Below the pieces are notes generated by a model that was not told the DNA's origin, searched no databases, and saw nothing but the letters and a program-made list of their open reading frames with translations. From assembly GCA_016647705.1 (NCBI GenBank), contig CM028333.1, forward strand, positions 5,859,616 through 5,923,615: a stretch of 64,000 nucleotides of DNA. The letters are read 5' to 3'. The position numbers were made by a program, and so were the translations under genes. Below are positions 1-11,300 of this stretch, piece after piece (position 1 is the stretch's first letter; the number at the start of each line of letters is the position of its first letter). Origin of the DNA: Eucommia ulmoides (lineage: Eukaryota; Streptophyta; Magnoliopsida; Garryales; Eucommiaceae).

Positions 1-67
1 CTTGGATCGGTGGTGGCACCACAACGTGGATCTCTAACGGTGAAGAATCAGAATCTTCGATCCACGC

Positions 68-746
68 TTAGGTTTTCTCCTCAGTAGAATCATCATCATA
101 AAATACACCCAAGTTTCTCCCGCTCGTATCCGATTCCTCCTGGTGGCTTTCAATGCATGTGGCGTGTGTGTCTCTCAGTGCCATTGCTTCAAACTTGGTC
201 TTAATAAAGCAGATTAGTTGACCGATTTGCATCTGAAGAGATGTTACGATCACATCAATTTTCGCGCAGGTTGTCTCAATATTGTCAAGACGATTCTCAT
301 GCTCGTTGGGACGATCATTCGTCTCCCTCCAGAAAGCCTGAGTCTCCCCCATAAATTCAATGAACATTTCCTCCAGAGTGGGGAAAGACTCCACGTGTTG
401 GTCCTGGATATCAATCCAAGGCGCCGAAATGGTGGAATTACCCCTAGCTTTGGTAGCTTGTTGAATAATTCCAACTCTGATAATCAAACTCCACCATATC
501 TTCTAGTACCCAATAGGCTTCGTCCGCGATTAATTGGTCGAAAGATGTGGTGTTGTTTCCTTCTTCGACCCAATTTCTTGTTGCGGCTTGTAACCCATCG
601 AGGAAGTTCAATAGTTGACACTCCCTCGGGAAACGATAATTTGGAAACCGAACAAACAACTCTTTGTATCGATCCCAAGCACAATAAAATAGCTTGGAAT
701 CATGTTGAAAGAAATGTAACAGTACTTGTTGATCTAACATCTTCAA
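68..746 (-). pseudogene. Ty3/gypsy gag remnant (Athila/Tat type)
   Basis: Translation on the minus strand gives a retrotransposon gag domain of the kind found in plant Athila/Tat elements: a WDRYKELFVRFPNYRFP block followed by a LLNFLDGLQAATRNWVEEG block and an EAYWVLEDM block. Gag packages the element RNA. The reading frame shifts by one base near 444-487, so the N-terminal part (746 to 444) and the C-terminal part (487 to 68) lie in different frames. The C-terminal part has a heptad-like stretch (NRLDNIETTCAKIDVIVTSL) that may be a coiled coil. No zinc knuckle is visible before the window edge. It is not expected to be functional. Confidence 0.75.
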
Positions 747-853
747 GTACCCTTCAGGAAAAATAAACTAAAAACAAAAATTTTAAACAAAATAAATGCC
801 TAAATTAAAATCAAGTTATTTACTCACAATATCAACAACAATCTAAAAATCAA

Positions 854-871
854 TCCTCGGCAATGACACCA
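854..871 (-). other. Primer binding site, tRNA-Asp type, decayed
   Basis: The minus strand reads TGGTGTCATTGCCGAGGA, starting 6 bases inside the LTR end. The complement of the plant tRNA-Asp(GTC) 3' end is TGGCGCCGTTGCCGGGGA. The four differences are all C-to-T or G-to-A changes, the pattern expected of methylated-cytosine decay. Confidence 0.7.
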
Positions 872-877
872 AAAACT

Positions 878-2218
878 TGGTAGCGAAATATTAGGTCGTT
901 ACTTTCACCACAAGTGTACAGGTCAAGTTTTAGTAGAGTGGGAAGAGTAAGGATTGTTGTATCCACAGGGATTGGATTAAATTGTCATTGAGTACCGCGA
1001 TTATCATAACCGAACTTTATTTAGGCGATAAAAATTGGGTTTTTGTTTTTATTAAATAATATACTAAATTAACAGTTAATTAAACTATAATACTAAATAT
1101 ATTATATGGGAATAGATTATCTAGGGATTAACTTTCTTTACTTATACTTGTTTGATCCAATCTAGTTTACATTAACGGTATTCAAATCTATCTGACAATC
1201 TAGGTATCGAAAACTTACTCACTACCTCTCCCGAGTATAAAGTGAATGAATATGCGACTTCGCGTCAACGCCGAAGTCCCTCTCGAGTGTCTATATGATA
1301 CTTGGTCACATGAGTCTCACCCCAACCTCACGGATTTCATACTTTCTAACATCCTCCCGGGTTATTAAATTGTCATGTTGTGTTTAAACCCTAATCCGAA
1401 TTCAGGGTTACCTTTCCCAAATGTTAAATCTCAATTTCTCAATATATCTAAACAAGCATATAAATGAAGTGAAAGAATGGTAAACACAATCGAATAGGCA
1501 AGAACAACCGTTAACGAAATACAGATTCAAACAAACAACGTATATTAGTAAACTACATCAATCTCATAGATAATCAGTGTTAAGCTCTTGTCCATAACCA
1601 TATATTCAACGATAAACAATATATACATGTTCAAACAACCAAAAATGAGTTAAGAATAAACAGAGAAACAAGGGAGAATAACCATTATCTGAAGGTGGCG
1701 TTCGTAAAAATCGCTCCGATTTTGTTTCTTTTTCTCCAATTGTGTTCCTCCTCTTTGGTTGGTTGAGAGATTTTTTAGAACACTCAAAACACTCCCAAAG
1801 TGTTGTAAGAATAGTGGGAACGAAGCACAAACAAAAAGGAACAAAAACAAAATATCTAGAAAATATCTAAAACAGGTGGCCATTGACCGCTGCAGCGGTA
1901 GGCATATCGGTAAACTTTTTACTTTTTCACAGCTGCAGCGATAGATCTCACCACAGTAGCGGTGAGCGATCAGAAGGTTTCTGAACTCTCTGTTATTTTA
2001 CCGCTACAGCGGTGGGATGACCACTGCAGCAGTGAAACTGTTACTTTGAAACTTTGATCCGTTTGATCATTTTTCCACCAATTTTCTCATTTTTCGACTG
2101 TTTTCTCTCCTAACCCCTGGTTTGAACAAAAATAAATAAAAACGAATTAAAACATAACAAGAATACTAAAAAATTACCAAATTCGGTTTGAAAATAGATA
2201 AATAAATTTCACCTATCA
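878..2218 (-). repeat. 5' LTR (1341 bp) of Athila/Tat-like element
   Basis: Begins TGGTAGCG and ends CACCTATCA on the plus strand, the same termini as the solo LTR at 9874-11380. The two share several blocks (for example the TCCCGGGT and CCCTAATCCGAAT regions), so they are one family. The part nearest the outer end (about 1886-2034) holds a cluster of palindromes, including the perfect ACCGCTGCAGCGGT at 1886-1899 and the near-perfect ACCGCTACAGCGGT at 2000-2013. Confidence 0.82.
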
Positions 2219-5200
2219 CTTATCCCCAAAGAGACATTAGTGAGATTCCACGACCGGTTAGAATCTATGAGATTACTAAGCGGAAGTGGGGGAGAGGTGT
2301 TGTCTTCCCGGGACAATAAAGGTCCCTTACCACACCACCAATCTTGCCAAAAATCAATAACTCTCCCATTTCCTACAATCCATTTCGTACATTTATTAAT
2401 AAGATTCTTAGTTTTGAAAATACCTTCCAAGTAGAAAAAACTCCCTTAGGCACCAGCCAAAGCCGGGGATTGGTCGGAATATTATATTTTTTGGTTAAAA
2501 CCTTTGCCCAAAGCGAATTAGATTTGGAAATAATATTTCATTCACGTTTGGAGAGAGAGGCCAAGTTGGCTAAGTTTGTGTTGCGAATTCCTAACCCACT
2601 CAACATCTTCGGTAAACATACTTGGTCCCAATTAACTAAGTGAAACTTCTTAATGTTGTCTCTCTTACCCCAAAGAAAACTTCTATTGAGTTGATCAATT
2701 TTAAGGGAGATACTTTTCAGAATGAGGACAACTTGCATGGTGTAGGTAGGGATACTAGAAAGAACCGATTGAACAAAAGTGGTTCTACTGGCCAACGAAA
2801 GATATTTCGCTTTCCATTCTGAAAAACGAGCTTGGATTTTGTTCACAATATTTGGAAAGTGGTTCTCTTTCTTCCTACCATGAATTAGATTAACACTAAG
2901 ATAAAGACCAAGATCTTTGGTCAGAGGGATGTCGAACTTGGCACTAATCGCTTTAGCATCAAGATTGGGAATGTTCGGGGATACAAAAGCTTAGATTTTT
3001 TAAAATTAATTTTTTGCCCCCGAAACCCTACAAAAATTCCCCAACGTTTTAGCAATCGCCTCAAGACTTTTGGAGCAATTCTTGTAAAAAAACATGAGAT
3101 CATCCACAAAGAAAATGTGGGTAATTATAGGTCCGTCTCTAGAAGTTTTGATACCCTTCCAATTCCCACCTTCTGCCTCCTCATTGATCATGCACGAAAG
3201 CTTTTCCATGCAAAGTGTAAATAAATACAGGGAAAGAGGGTCACATTGCCTTAAACCCCTTTTGGCTTTAATGATTGGCAAGGTTTCTCCATTCCAAAGG
3301 ATGGCGAATTCGATTCCCTTAACACAACTCATGATAAGATTAATCCAACTAGAAGGAAAATTAAATTCATGAAGAGTGGCAACAAGGAAATCTCATTCAA
3401 TCATATCATAAGTTTTTTGAAGATCAATCTTAAATATTAAGCCTTCGGATTTACCCTTTTTCTTATTGAAAGAATGAATGATTTCCTAGGTAATAATCGC
3501 ATTATTAATCGTCGAGTGACCAAAGATGAAACTACTTTGGGATGGCTAATAATAGTGTCCATAAAATCTCAAATTCTATTGGTCAACACTTTAGTAATTA
3601 GTTTGTAGGTTGTATTATACAAACTAATAGGACAGGATTGACTTAAGTTTGACGGGTTATCCACCTTCGGAATTAGGGTGACTAGGGTTTTGTGGCATAA
3701 CTTCGGTACAGTTTGGGATAAGAAACAATCATGGACAAACCAACACAAGGATTCTCCCACAGTATCCCAAAAGGTTTTCTAAAAAAGAAGTTGGATACCA
3801 TTCGGGTCCGGAGCTTTAAGATTGGGCATATTAAACAAAGTATTACGAATTTCCTTGTTAGAAATAGGACTATTAAGGATAACTGTCTCCTCATCTGACA
3901 GCGGTCTCACAATAGGGGCAAGGTTATCCAAGTTGCAGACCCCGGAAGACGTTCCTAATAAGGACGTAAAGAAGTTCAAAATAAGATTTTGAATATCCCC
4001 GGGATCCAAAATCTAGTTTCCATCATTGTCTTTGATAGAATCATTTTGATTTCTCCTTCTTCTATTAATAGTGGATATATGGAATAAATGAGTGTTACGA
4101 TCTCCCAATGTAAGCCAATTATTTCTAGATTTTTGTTTCTAAAATATTTCCTCTTGCATTAAAATCCTATTAAAATCGGCTTTAAGTTCAAACTCCAAGT
4201 GTTCAAGTTTAGCGGAAAGAATTCCACCCCGTGAAAGAATAGATTGGATTCCCGAGAGTCTAGCAATGATTAATTTTTTCTTAGAAAAAATGTTTCCAAA
4301 AGTCTCCCTATTCCAAGTTTTAATTATATTCGTTAGGTCCTTAATATTATCAACAAGATTGACCTCAGGAGTCCAATGGTCGCTCACTAAATTGTGGAAG
4401 GTATTATCAGTGAACTACATGGATTTCATCCTAAATAGGCAATTATACTTTCTAGGCTTAAAAAATCCATCAAGGCTAATGAGGAGCGGAGACTGATTGG
4501 AATAAGTCCTAGGAAGGTTGAGAACTCTAGTATTTGGAAATTGGATTCTCCATTCTGGGTTCGCCAGGGCCCGGTCAAGGCGTTTACATAGACGAGAGAG
4601 ACCTTTATGGCCACTGTCCCAAGTAAGCTTGGGCCCTCTATACCCAAGATCAATTAAAATACAATTACTTATATTTTCATTAAAGGAATACATTATTTTA
4701 ATATCAAGTTTAGAGCAACTACCCGACTTTTCATTAGGAGAGTTGATTTCATTTAGGTCTCCAGCAATCATCCAAGGGGAATTACTGTCAGACGCTAACG
4801 ACTTCAAGTCCTTCCAAAATTGTTCTTTACTCATTGGGTTGGGGTTAGAATAAACCACAGATAGAATCCACTCGTCGTATTTAGGTTTTTGCATGGTGAC
4901 ACTGATGACCTGGGAATTGGTATTAAAAACTTGGGCCGAAATTTGGTTAGGGTCCCACACGATCCAAATTCCCCTGGATCTATTGACTGGGTCCATGATG
5001 CTAGAGACAGTAAATCCCAACCCCAAGAAAAACTGAACAACACTAGCAAACTCAATTTTGGGTTCAATAATATTCAATAAGTCCTGCCGATGAGTCGAAA
5101 CAAGGTTTTTAATAGCGTTTTGGAAATGAGTATTAGTTGCACCTCAGCAATTCGAAACAAGAATCCGGATTGAGAAAATACTAATTAAGGCCAGCAGAGG

Positions 5201-5235
5201 CTGATTATTAGCTAGATTCAAGTTTTTTCTGGACT
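2219..5235 (-). pseudogene. LINE ORF2: endonuclease, reverse transcriptase, zinc-binding region
   Basis: The domains run right to left. An exo/endonuclease/phosphatase domain is at 5077-4415 (220 residues): GDLNE, the TWDSGHKGLSRLCKRLDRAL block, and an altered SNQSPLL where the family has SDHSPLL, so catalytic Asp and His are missing. A stop interrupts the expected start motif near 5145. The reverse transcriptase is scattered over 4387-2538: KAPDPNG at about 3820, the GLRQCDPLS palm block, and FVDD at about 3100 in place of the usual LINE FADD. The zinc-binding tail has FLWGKRD (2600s) and GNGRVIDFWQDWWCG (2300s). RNase H is not present because the element is cut at 2218. Several stops and frameshifts exclude function. 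Confidence 0.85.
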
Positions 5236-5399
5236 TGCTGTGAATTTCCATTGTTGCGTGGCGCATGAATCCTTGAATGCCGCAGAACAGGACTTTTACT
5301 ACGTTCTACCCTAGCCTTGAGATGAAGAACCATATCTCTGGAATCTTCTAGTTGACGTTGATCAGGTGGTTTACCTATTTCTCGTGGTAGAGATCGATT

Positions 5400-7390
5400 G
5401 ATACTACGACAGATAAATTATGGATCTGAGTTATCGGGTCCATTTCCTAAGGAGGGGGCTGGAGAGTTGGTTTTATGAGGTTTTTGTGGTCTAAGGGAAA
5501 TACAACCAGGGCTAGAAAATGTGGAGAGATGGGGAAGAGGGTGTAGGATTTGAACAAGAGTTTGGGTTTCATAAATTAATTTGGATGGCTTGGAAGACAA
5601 GGGTGGTTCAACCGTTAGCTGCATGGTGCAAGGCTCAAGGTGAATAGAAGAGGGATTGAGACAAGACACTATGACATCAGCTGACTGGACAGGGTGTGCA
5701 GCAGTTGACTGGACAGAAAGGCTGCTTGAATTTTGTGCAGCTTCTGGCCGAATGGATTTGGAGTTTACAGCCGTTGTATTTTTTATGCTATGAGTGGGCT
5801 TAACTTGATTAGAAGCCCCCACTTGGAGACTGGGTTTAGGCCCAATTTTGGGAATGGTTCTAGAAACATGATTAGGCCTATTTTGCCTAAAAACGATGGT
5901 AATATTTTTGAACTTCTGTCAATGGAGAGATGCCATTACACCCTCCAAAACATCGGGGGTGGCGAGTTTATTGCTATTCTTGGTAATCGGTTGAAACTGA
6001 TTGTTATATCTGAATTTGTTTTCTATATTATTGGATTTTGAGACTTGGCCTCTTCTAGGTTTTTTTGACAAACAGCCAAGGCCCATATGAAGAATCTGAT
6101 TCATCTTGGGCTGATCTTTTCATTGGATCCAAATTGTTCGGGTGAGCAATTTGGGGTACCAGGGTGTTTCCTGGAACCAATGGCGGGGGATGACTCGTGT
6201 TTGCCTAGTCAACCGACAAGTCACAAGGATACCATTTGCTTTTAACGAACGGACAAACGTTCGAACGGTGGTTGATTCTTCCATATTTATAACACATAGA
6301 GTGAATACTTTCATATTCAATATTATAAACCCTACCCCTAATCCTATAATTTGCTAAATGGGGTTTGTTTAGATCCACTTCCACACAAATGGGCTCATAT
6401 TTTCCTCCAACAAATTCAGCAGTATTGTAATCCATTTTAATGGGCTAGCCAAATTTCTTGGCTATCATTCCTAACACTGATTTAGTGTAGTATTCCACCA
6501 GTAATTCCAAGAGTCTAATCCAAATAGTCGTTTTAACTTCCACCACCAAAGATGATTGGAAATTCGGTTCCCATTTTTGGACTGTGAGGTAGTGGCCCAT
6601 AATGACCCAAGGGCCGTCAGAATAAATATGTTGCGCATCGCAAACATGCTCAAATTTGAATAAGAAGAAACCCGATCCCAAGTCGATGATATCGAAGCTG
6701 CCTTGAAGTGCCCAGAGATTCTTAACTCTCATTTTAAGGTTGTTAAAACCTATGGTTTTGCCCATTAATCTCACAATGAGAGCCTCATTCCATTGTTGTC
6801 TAATGCTTGACAATAAGTCATTTGGTATGAGGATTTCAGGAATTTTGGGATCTAGCATTACTGAGTCTTCAGGAGCATTGAGGTCTAGCTCCTGGTTGTC
6901 TTCCATGAGCTTTTCGTCCCAATTTTGCTTGTCAAAGTATATGGCCTTCGGCAGATGTCCTTCAACCGCCTCTTTGAAGGATTTTTGAACAGGAGCTTTA
7001 GGGACCACTGCAGAAGGATAAATGGCTTGTACCGCCATCATTCTTTTAATTACACTGAACAGGGTCCACCTGCCCATTAGGGATGCATTGATCAATATTT
7101 TTCTATTGAGGCTCAGGGACCCTCTAATTTTCTTCTACCGCTTTCGCTTAATCATGTTCAGCAACAACATTCATCTCTTCCATTGGACAGTCGGTGATAT
7201 TTGCTTCATCCACGATTATAGAAGCCTGAACATCCATGAGAGAGTTTGGATTCGCCACCGATTCCAGGTCATTTTTTATCTTTTTGGTACTACGTTGGAG
7301 ACAATCATCCTCATCTACCGTGGATTCATTGCCAGCAGAAGAAAGAAAATGGGATTTAGAAGGGTTGGAAGGAAACACCTTGAGATCCAA
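5400..7390 (-). pseudogene. LINE ORF1: DUF4283 and CCHC zinc-knuckle protein
   Basis: ORF1 of plant L1 elements is an RNA-binding chaperone. The N-terminal part (7390-7148) has the typical CLQRSTKKIKN block. After a break, 7095-6445 encodes the DUF4283 region (IRQQWNEALIVRLMGKTIGF through GPWVIMGHYLTVQKW). One in-frame TAG separates it from 6435-6205, which holds a decayed knuckle CYKYGRINHRSNVC. The serine- and proline-rich C-terminal stretch is at 5822-5418. The order is as in intact relatives, but at least three breaks disrupt the frame. Confidence 0.75.
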
Positions 7391-7510
7391 AGAGAAAAGG
7401 CCTTGAGCAACGGTAAGTGTACAGAGGGTGTTTTCTTGTTGGTAGTCCTTTTAAATGCTAAAAACTTGAATCCGTCTTTGTCCGAGGATGAGCCAAGGAT
7501 ATCTTTCAAA

Positions 7511-8189
7511 ATAGTTCTGCATGATCAGTCAGAGCATTTCCTTAAGTTCTAAACGACAGAAAGGCCAATGGGTTCGAAGATGACTCTAGATTGATTGAGG
7601 TCACTAGCCTAGAAGACTGCAATCCTGAGAGTCCAAGCCTTTACTTATGCTGAAATGATGCATAGGAAACGTCCATATCTGGTGATTCGGCCTTCATGGA
7701 CTCTTGCGATCACTACATAGGTTTTGTTAAGCGATTAGGACCTACAAGTTCTGCCGATGTTGAATCTAACCCGCCTAGAGGGTAAAGGGACCAAGAGTTA
7801 GATTGATCTATCGAGAGGTGGAGAGGGGTGGGGGAGAATGGGGATGGAAAAGAATTTGTCTAATGATTTCTTGACCAACATAAGTAGAGGATCTCCTTTG
7901 AGGGTTCATTCTGAAGCAAAGAATGTACAATGTCAAGGAAGGAAAGAGAAATAATACAAGGGCTTATAGAAGTGAGGGTGGAGATGAGTCAGTCTTCGAA
8001 TCGGGAGACGAAGAGTCTGGAAATGGACAAGTCGAGGAGATCTAACTTCCAATTTGGGAAAGTCCATTCATAGAGAAGAAATAGATGTTTGGGGAATTTC
8101 GGTCAATAGAAAAGAATAAGCAATTTAGGAATCCTGTAAGGGATTCCCCCCTTCTTATTAGTCTTAAGCCTTGATGGTTTCTCTAAACC

Positions 8190-8227
<38 letters not shown>

Positions 8228-8289
8228 AAAAAGAGGAGAGAAAGAAAGAAAAAAAAACCAACCTTTTAAGATGGAGTCTATGTGCTCTA
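7511..8289. other. Unassigned spacer between two head-to-head LINEs, with A35 tract
   Basis: No gene recognised. The right part of LINE copy 1 (its 5' untranslated region) may extend into it. A run of 35 A at 8191-8225 followed by GA-rich sequence looks like a retroposon tail, but no source element can be assigned to it. The poly-Phe open frame read on the opposite strand is an artefact of this tract. Confidence 0.5.
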
Positions 8290-8329
8290 CCAAGAACACC
8301 TTTCATATTCTAATCAAGGATCAATGGAA

Positions 8330-11300
8330 CACCCAATGTTAGCCTAAATAAAAATCTAATTTAGATAAGTGACATAATTAAAACTTGGAATAAAGAAGCT
8401 TTTGGAAACCTGTTTATAAAGAAAATCCTAGCTAGAATTGAGGGTATCCAATCCCTTGTTTCTTGGGCTACTACTTTTCCTCCTGGGTTGGAGTTCCTTG
8501 AAGTTGAATTTAAATTAGCCTATAATATTGTTCTAATGCAAGAGGAAATGCATTAGAAACAAAAATTCAAAAATAATTGGCTCACCCCGAGAGATTGAAA
8601 CACCCATTTTTCCACATCTCAACTCTGAATCGAATGAGAACAAATATGATTGACTCGCTTAAAGATAATGAGGGCAATTGGATTACGGACCCCCACCAAA
8701 TTCGTACTCACGTTTTTAACTATTTTTCTTTTCTTTTTGCCTATCCTCTAGTCCCCTTGAAGTGAGAGACTACCCTCTTGTTTCCTAAAGCCTCTCCACT
8801 TTAGAGGCCACCCTTTCTTGATGCTTTCTCTCTAATGAAGAAATTTGAAAAATGATTTTTGCTATGCCCAATCTTAAGGCCCTAAGCCCCAATCGTATTC
8901 AAGCCTTTTTTTTTTACAAAATCATTTGTGATAAAATGGGGTATCCAACTTGTAATTTCGTACAACAATGTTTTAATTCCCAATCCTTCACGGAATCTTG
9001 TCATAAAACTTTTGTCACCCTTATTCCCAATTTTGATCATCCTAATCTTATTAGCCAATAAGATTACAATATTGTTATCAAAATTCGGACCAGAAGATTC
9101 TGGGATTATATGGACACTCTCATCAGACCCTTATAAAGTAGCTTTATTCTAGGTCACACCGCTAATGATAATATGATCATAACCCGGAAAATTATTCACT
9201 CCCTTAATGGGAAAAGAAGCAAGTCCGGGGGCCTAATTTTTGAAATTATCCTTCAAAAGGCATATGACATGATTGAATGGGATTTCTTCTTATGCTCAAA
9301 GAATTTAACATCCCTAACAGACGGATAAATCTTATTTTGAGTTGTGTGAGGGGTACTGAATCCTTTGGAATGCGGAACCCCTTTTGAATTTCAAAGTCAA
9401 AAGAGATTTAAAGCAAGGAGATCTACTATTCACCTACCTATTCACTTTATGTATGGAGAAACTCTTATCCATGTGATCCTTAGAGAGAAAAGTGACGATA
9501 ATTGGGTCGGATTACAAAGAGCTAGGGACGGTCTTACCATTACCCATATTTTATTTGTCGACGACCTCACACTATTTATCAAAGCCTACCCCAAGAGTCT
9601 TGTTTTCAAACTCTGGACCTTGGATAACTTTTGTAAAATCTCAGGACGAAAGATTAATCTTCAAAAGTCCAAATTATTAGTCTCCCCTAATATCCTAATT
9701 CAAGTTGCTGAGAGATTTAGTAGTAAATCCAGTATTCCGTTCTCCAAGGACCTTGGTCTTTACTTGGGTATCAACCTCATCCACGGTAGAAAAAATATGT
9801 CTTGCTTTCAAAATATCATTAATAAATTCCAAACTAAACTGTCAGGCTGGAAAGCCAAATCTCTATCCTTGGCTGGTAGGGTGCGGAACGCGCACGCCTA
9901 CTTACGCTCGCAAGTATACGAGGTCTAAAGTTTTAATATAGTGGATCTTTAAAGATCGAATATCGTTCCCACATAGAAAAGTGTGAATAATTGAATTGAA
10001 TACCGCAATTGACGTAGTCTCGTGTTATCCTGACGACGGAAAACGTGAATTAAAATTAAACTAAGCTAAGCTATAATTAGTGGGTTAATTCTAACTAGGT
10101 TGATTAATTAGGGATTGATTTTGTTCATTTAATACACGTTTGGTTTCGTTCGATTAACAATAACGGAGTTTAGGTATCCGACAATCTCGGTTTGTAAACT
10201 CCTCCGCCACCTCTTCCGAATGTAAGACGGGAGAATACGCGACTTCGTGTCGACAAAGAGGTCCCCCTCAATGTCTTAACGACTCTAGGCCACGTGAGTC
10301 TTGACCCAACGTCATCGATTGCACACTAACTAACGCCCTCCCGGGTCGTTAGGTCGTAACGATGTGTTTACCCTAATCCGAATCCAGGGTTACCTCTCCC
10401 GAGTGTCAAATCCTAGATTCTCAAATCCAACCCTAATACCGTTACAAGCATATTAAGATCTTCATAAAATGATAAACACAATCGGACTTAAAACAACAAC
10501 CGTTAAAGAAACGTATATTAAATCAAACGAGTATTTACACAACTACACCTTTCCCTAACTACTCTCTAAATTACACTAACATGTTCTTAGCCAATACAAC
10601 ATTAAATCAAGAGGAGATCAACATTATCAACAATAAACATTAAATACAAAGATGGAAACAAGGGAAGAAAAGCCAAATCTCAAAGTGGAGTAGTCCACTT
10701 TCGCCAAAGAACGATCCTCCCGAACTTCCTCTTCTCCGTTGATGAACTTCCTCTTCTAGCTCTTCAAGGATTAGCCAAGAACACCTCCTAAACTAATCTA
10801 ATCTACTTCCTAAATTACCTAAACCTAACTAAGGTGGAAGGAGAGCTCTCAAGATGTCAACCGGAGCCTCCTCCCACGTCTAAAGGATCCAAGGGTTTTT
10901 CGCAATTGGGGGAAAAAGGGGTTAAATAGGCAAGGTTTGGAAATATCTTCAAAATATCTGAAAATAGATATTTCTGTGCAGAGTGTCACCGCCTAAGCGG
11001 TGGTTCACTGCTTGGGCGGTGGCTTTAAGTCGGTTAACTTCTATTGGTAACTTCGCCAAAGCGGTGGTTTTTCAGCTTAGGCGGTAGCTGCTGGCATATC
11101 ATTCTGATTTTTTCTCGCCTAGGCGGTGGTTCAGCCCTTCAGCACTCCAACATTCTGCCTCTTTTCTGCCTAAGCGGTGGAACTTCCGCTTAGGCGGTGG
11201 TCTTCATTCACCGAAACCCTGTTTTGCACATTTTGTTCACTGTTTCTCTACCGTTTTCACTTGTTTAACGCCCTTTAACGTCCTTTCCCTGATTTTCACT

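Larger units (their letters stand above)
1..2218 (-). mobile_element. Athila/Tat-like Ty3/gypsy retrotransposon, 5' part, cut by window edge
   Basis: Reading leftwards from 2218 there is a 5' LTR (878-2218), a tRNA-Asp-like primer site (854-871) and gag (68-746); the pol part lies beyond the left edge. The LTR starts TG and ends CA, and CTTAT (2219-2223) would be its target duplication if the same five bases flank the far end. It interrupts a LINE that resumes at 2219. Assignment to the Athila/Tat group rests on the tRNA-Asp primer site and the gag type. The element is decayed: gag is frameshifted and the primer site carries four substitutions. Confidence 0.8.
2219..7510 (-). mobile_element. 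L1-type LINE copy 1 (interrupted at its 3' side)
   Basis: A minus-strand non-LTR retrotransposon with the plant L1 layout: ORF1 (DUF4283 plus CCHC knuckle) at roughly 7390-5400, then ORF2 (endonuclease, reverse transcriptase, zinc-binding region) at roughly 5235-2219. The 3' end, including RNase H and the A tail, is cut off by the LTR element at 1-2218. Numerous stops and frame changes show that it is old. The 5' boundary is not defined precisely; recognisable ORF1 sequence starts near 7390-7510. A second copy of the same family lies head to head at 8290-12720. Confidence 0.85.

Noticed and set aside
8103..8306. Poly-Phe open frame
   Set aside because: Translation of the A35 tract on the opposite strand.
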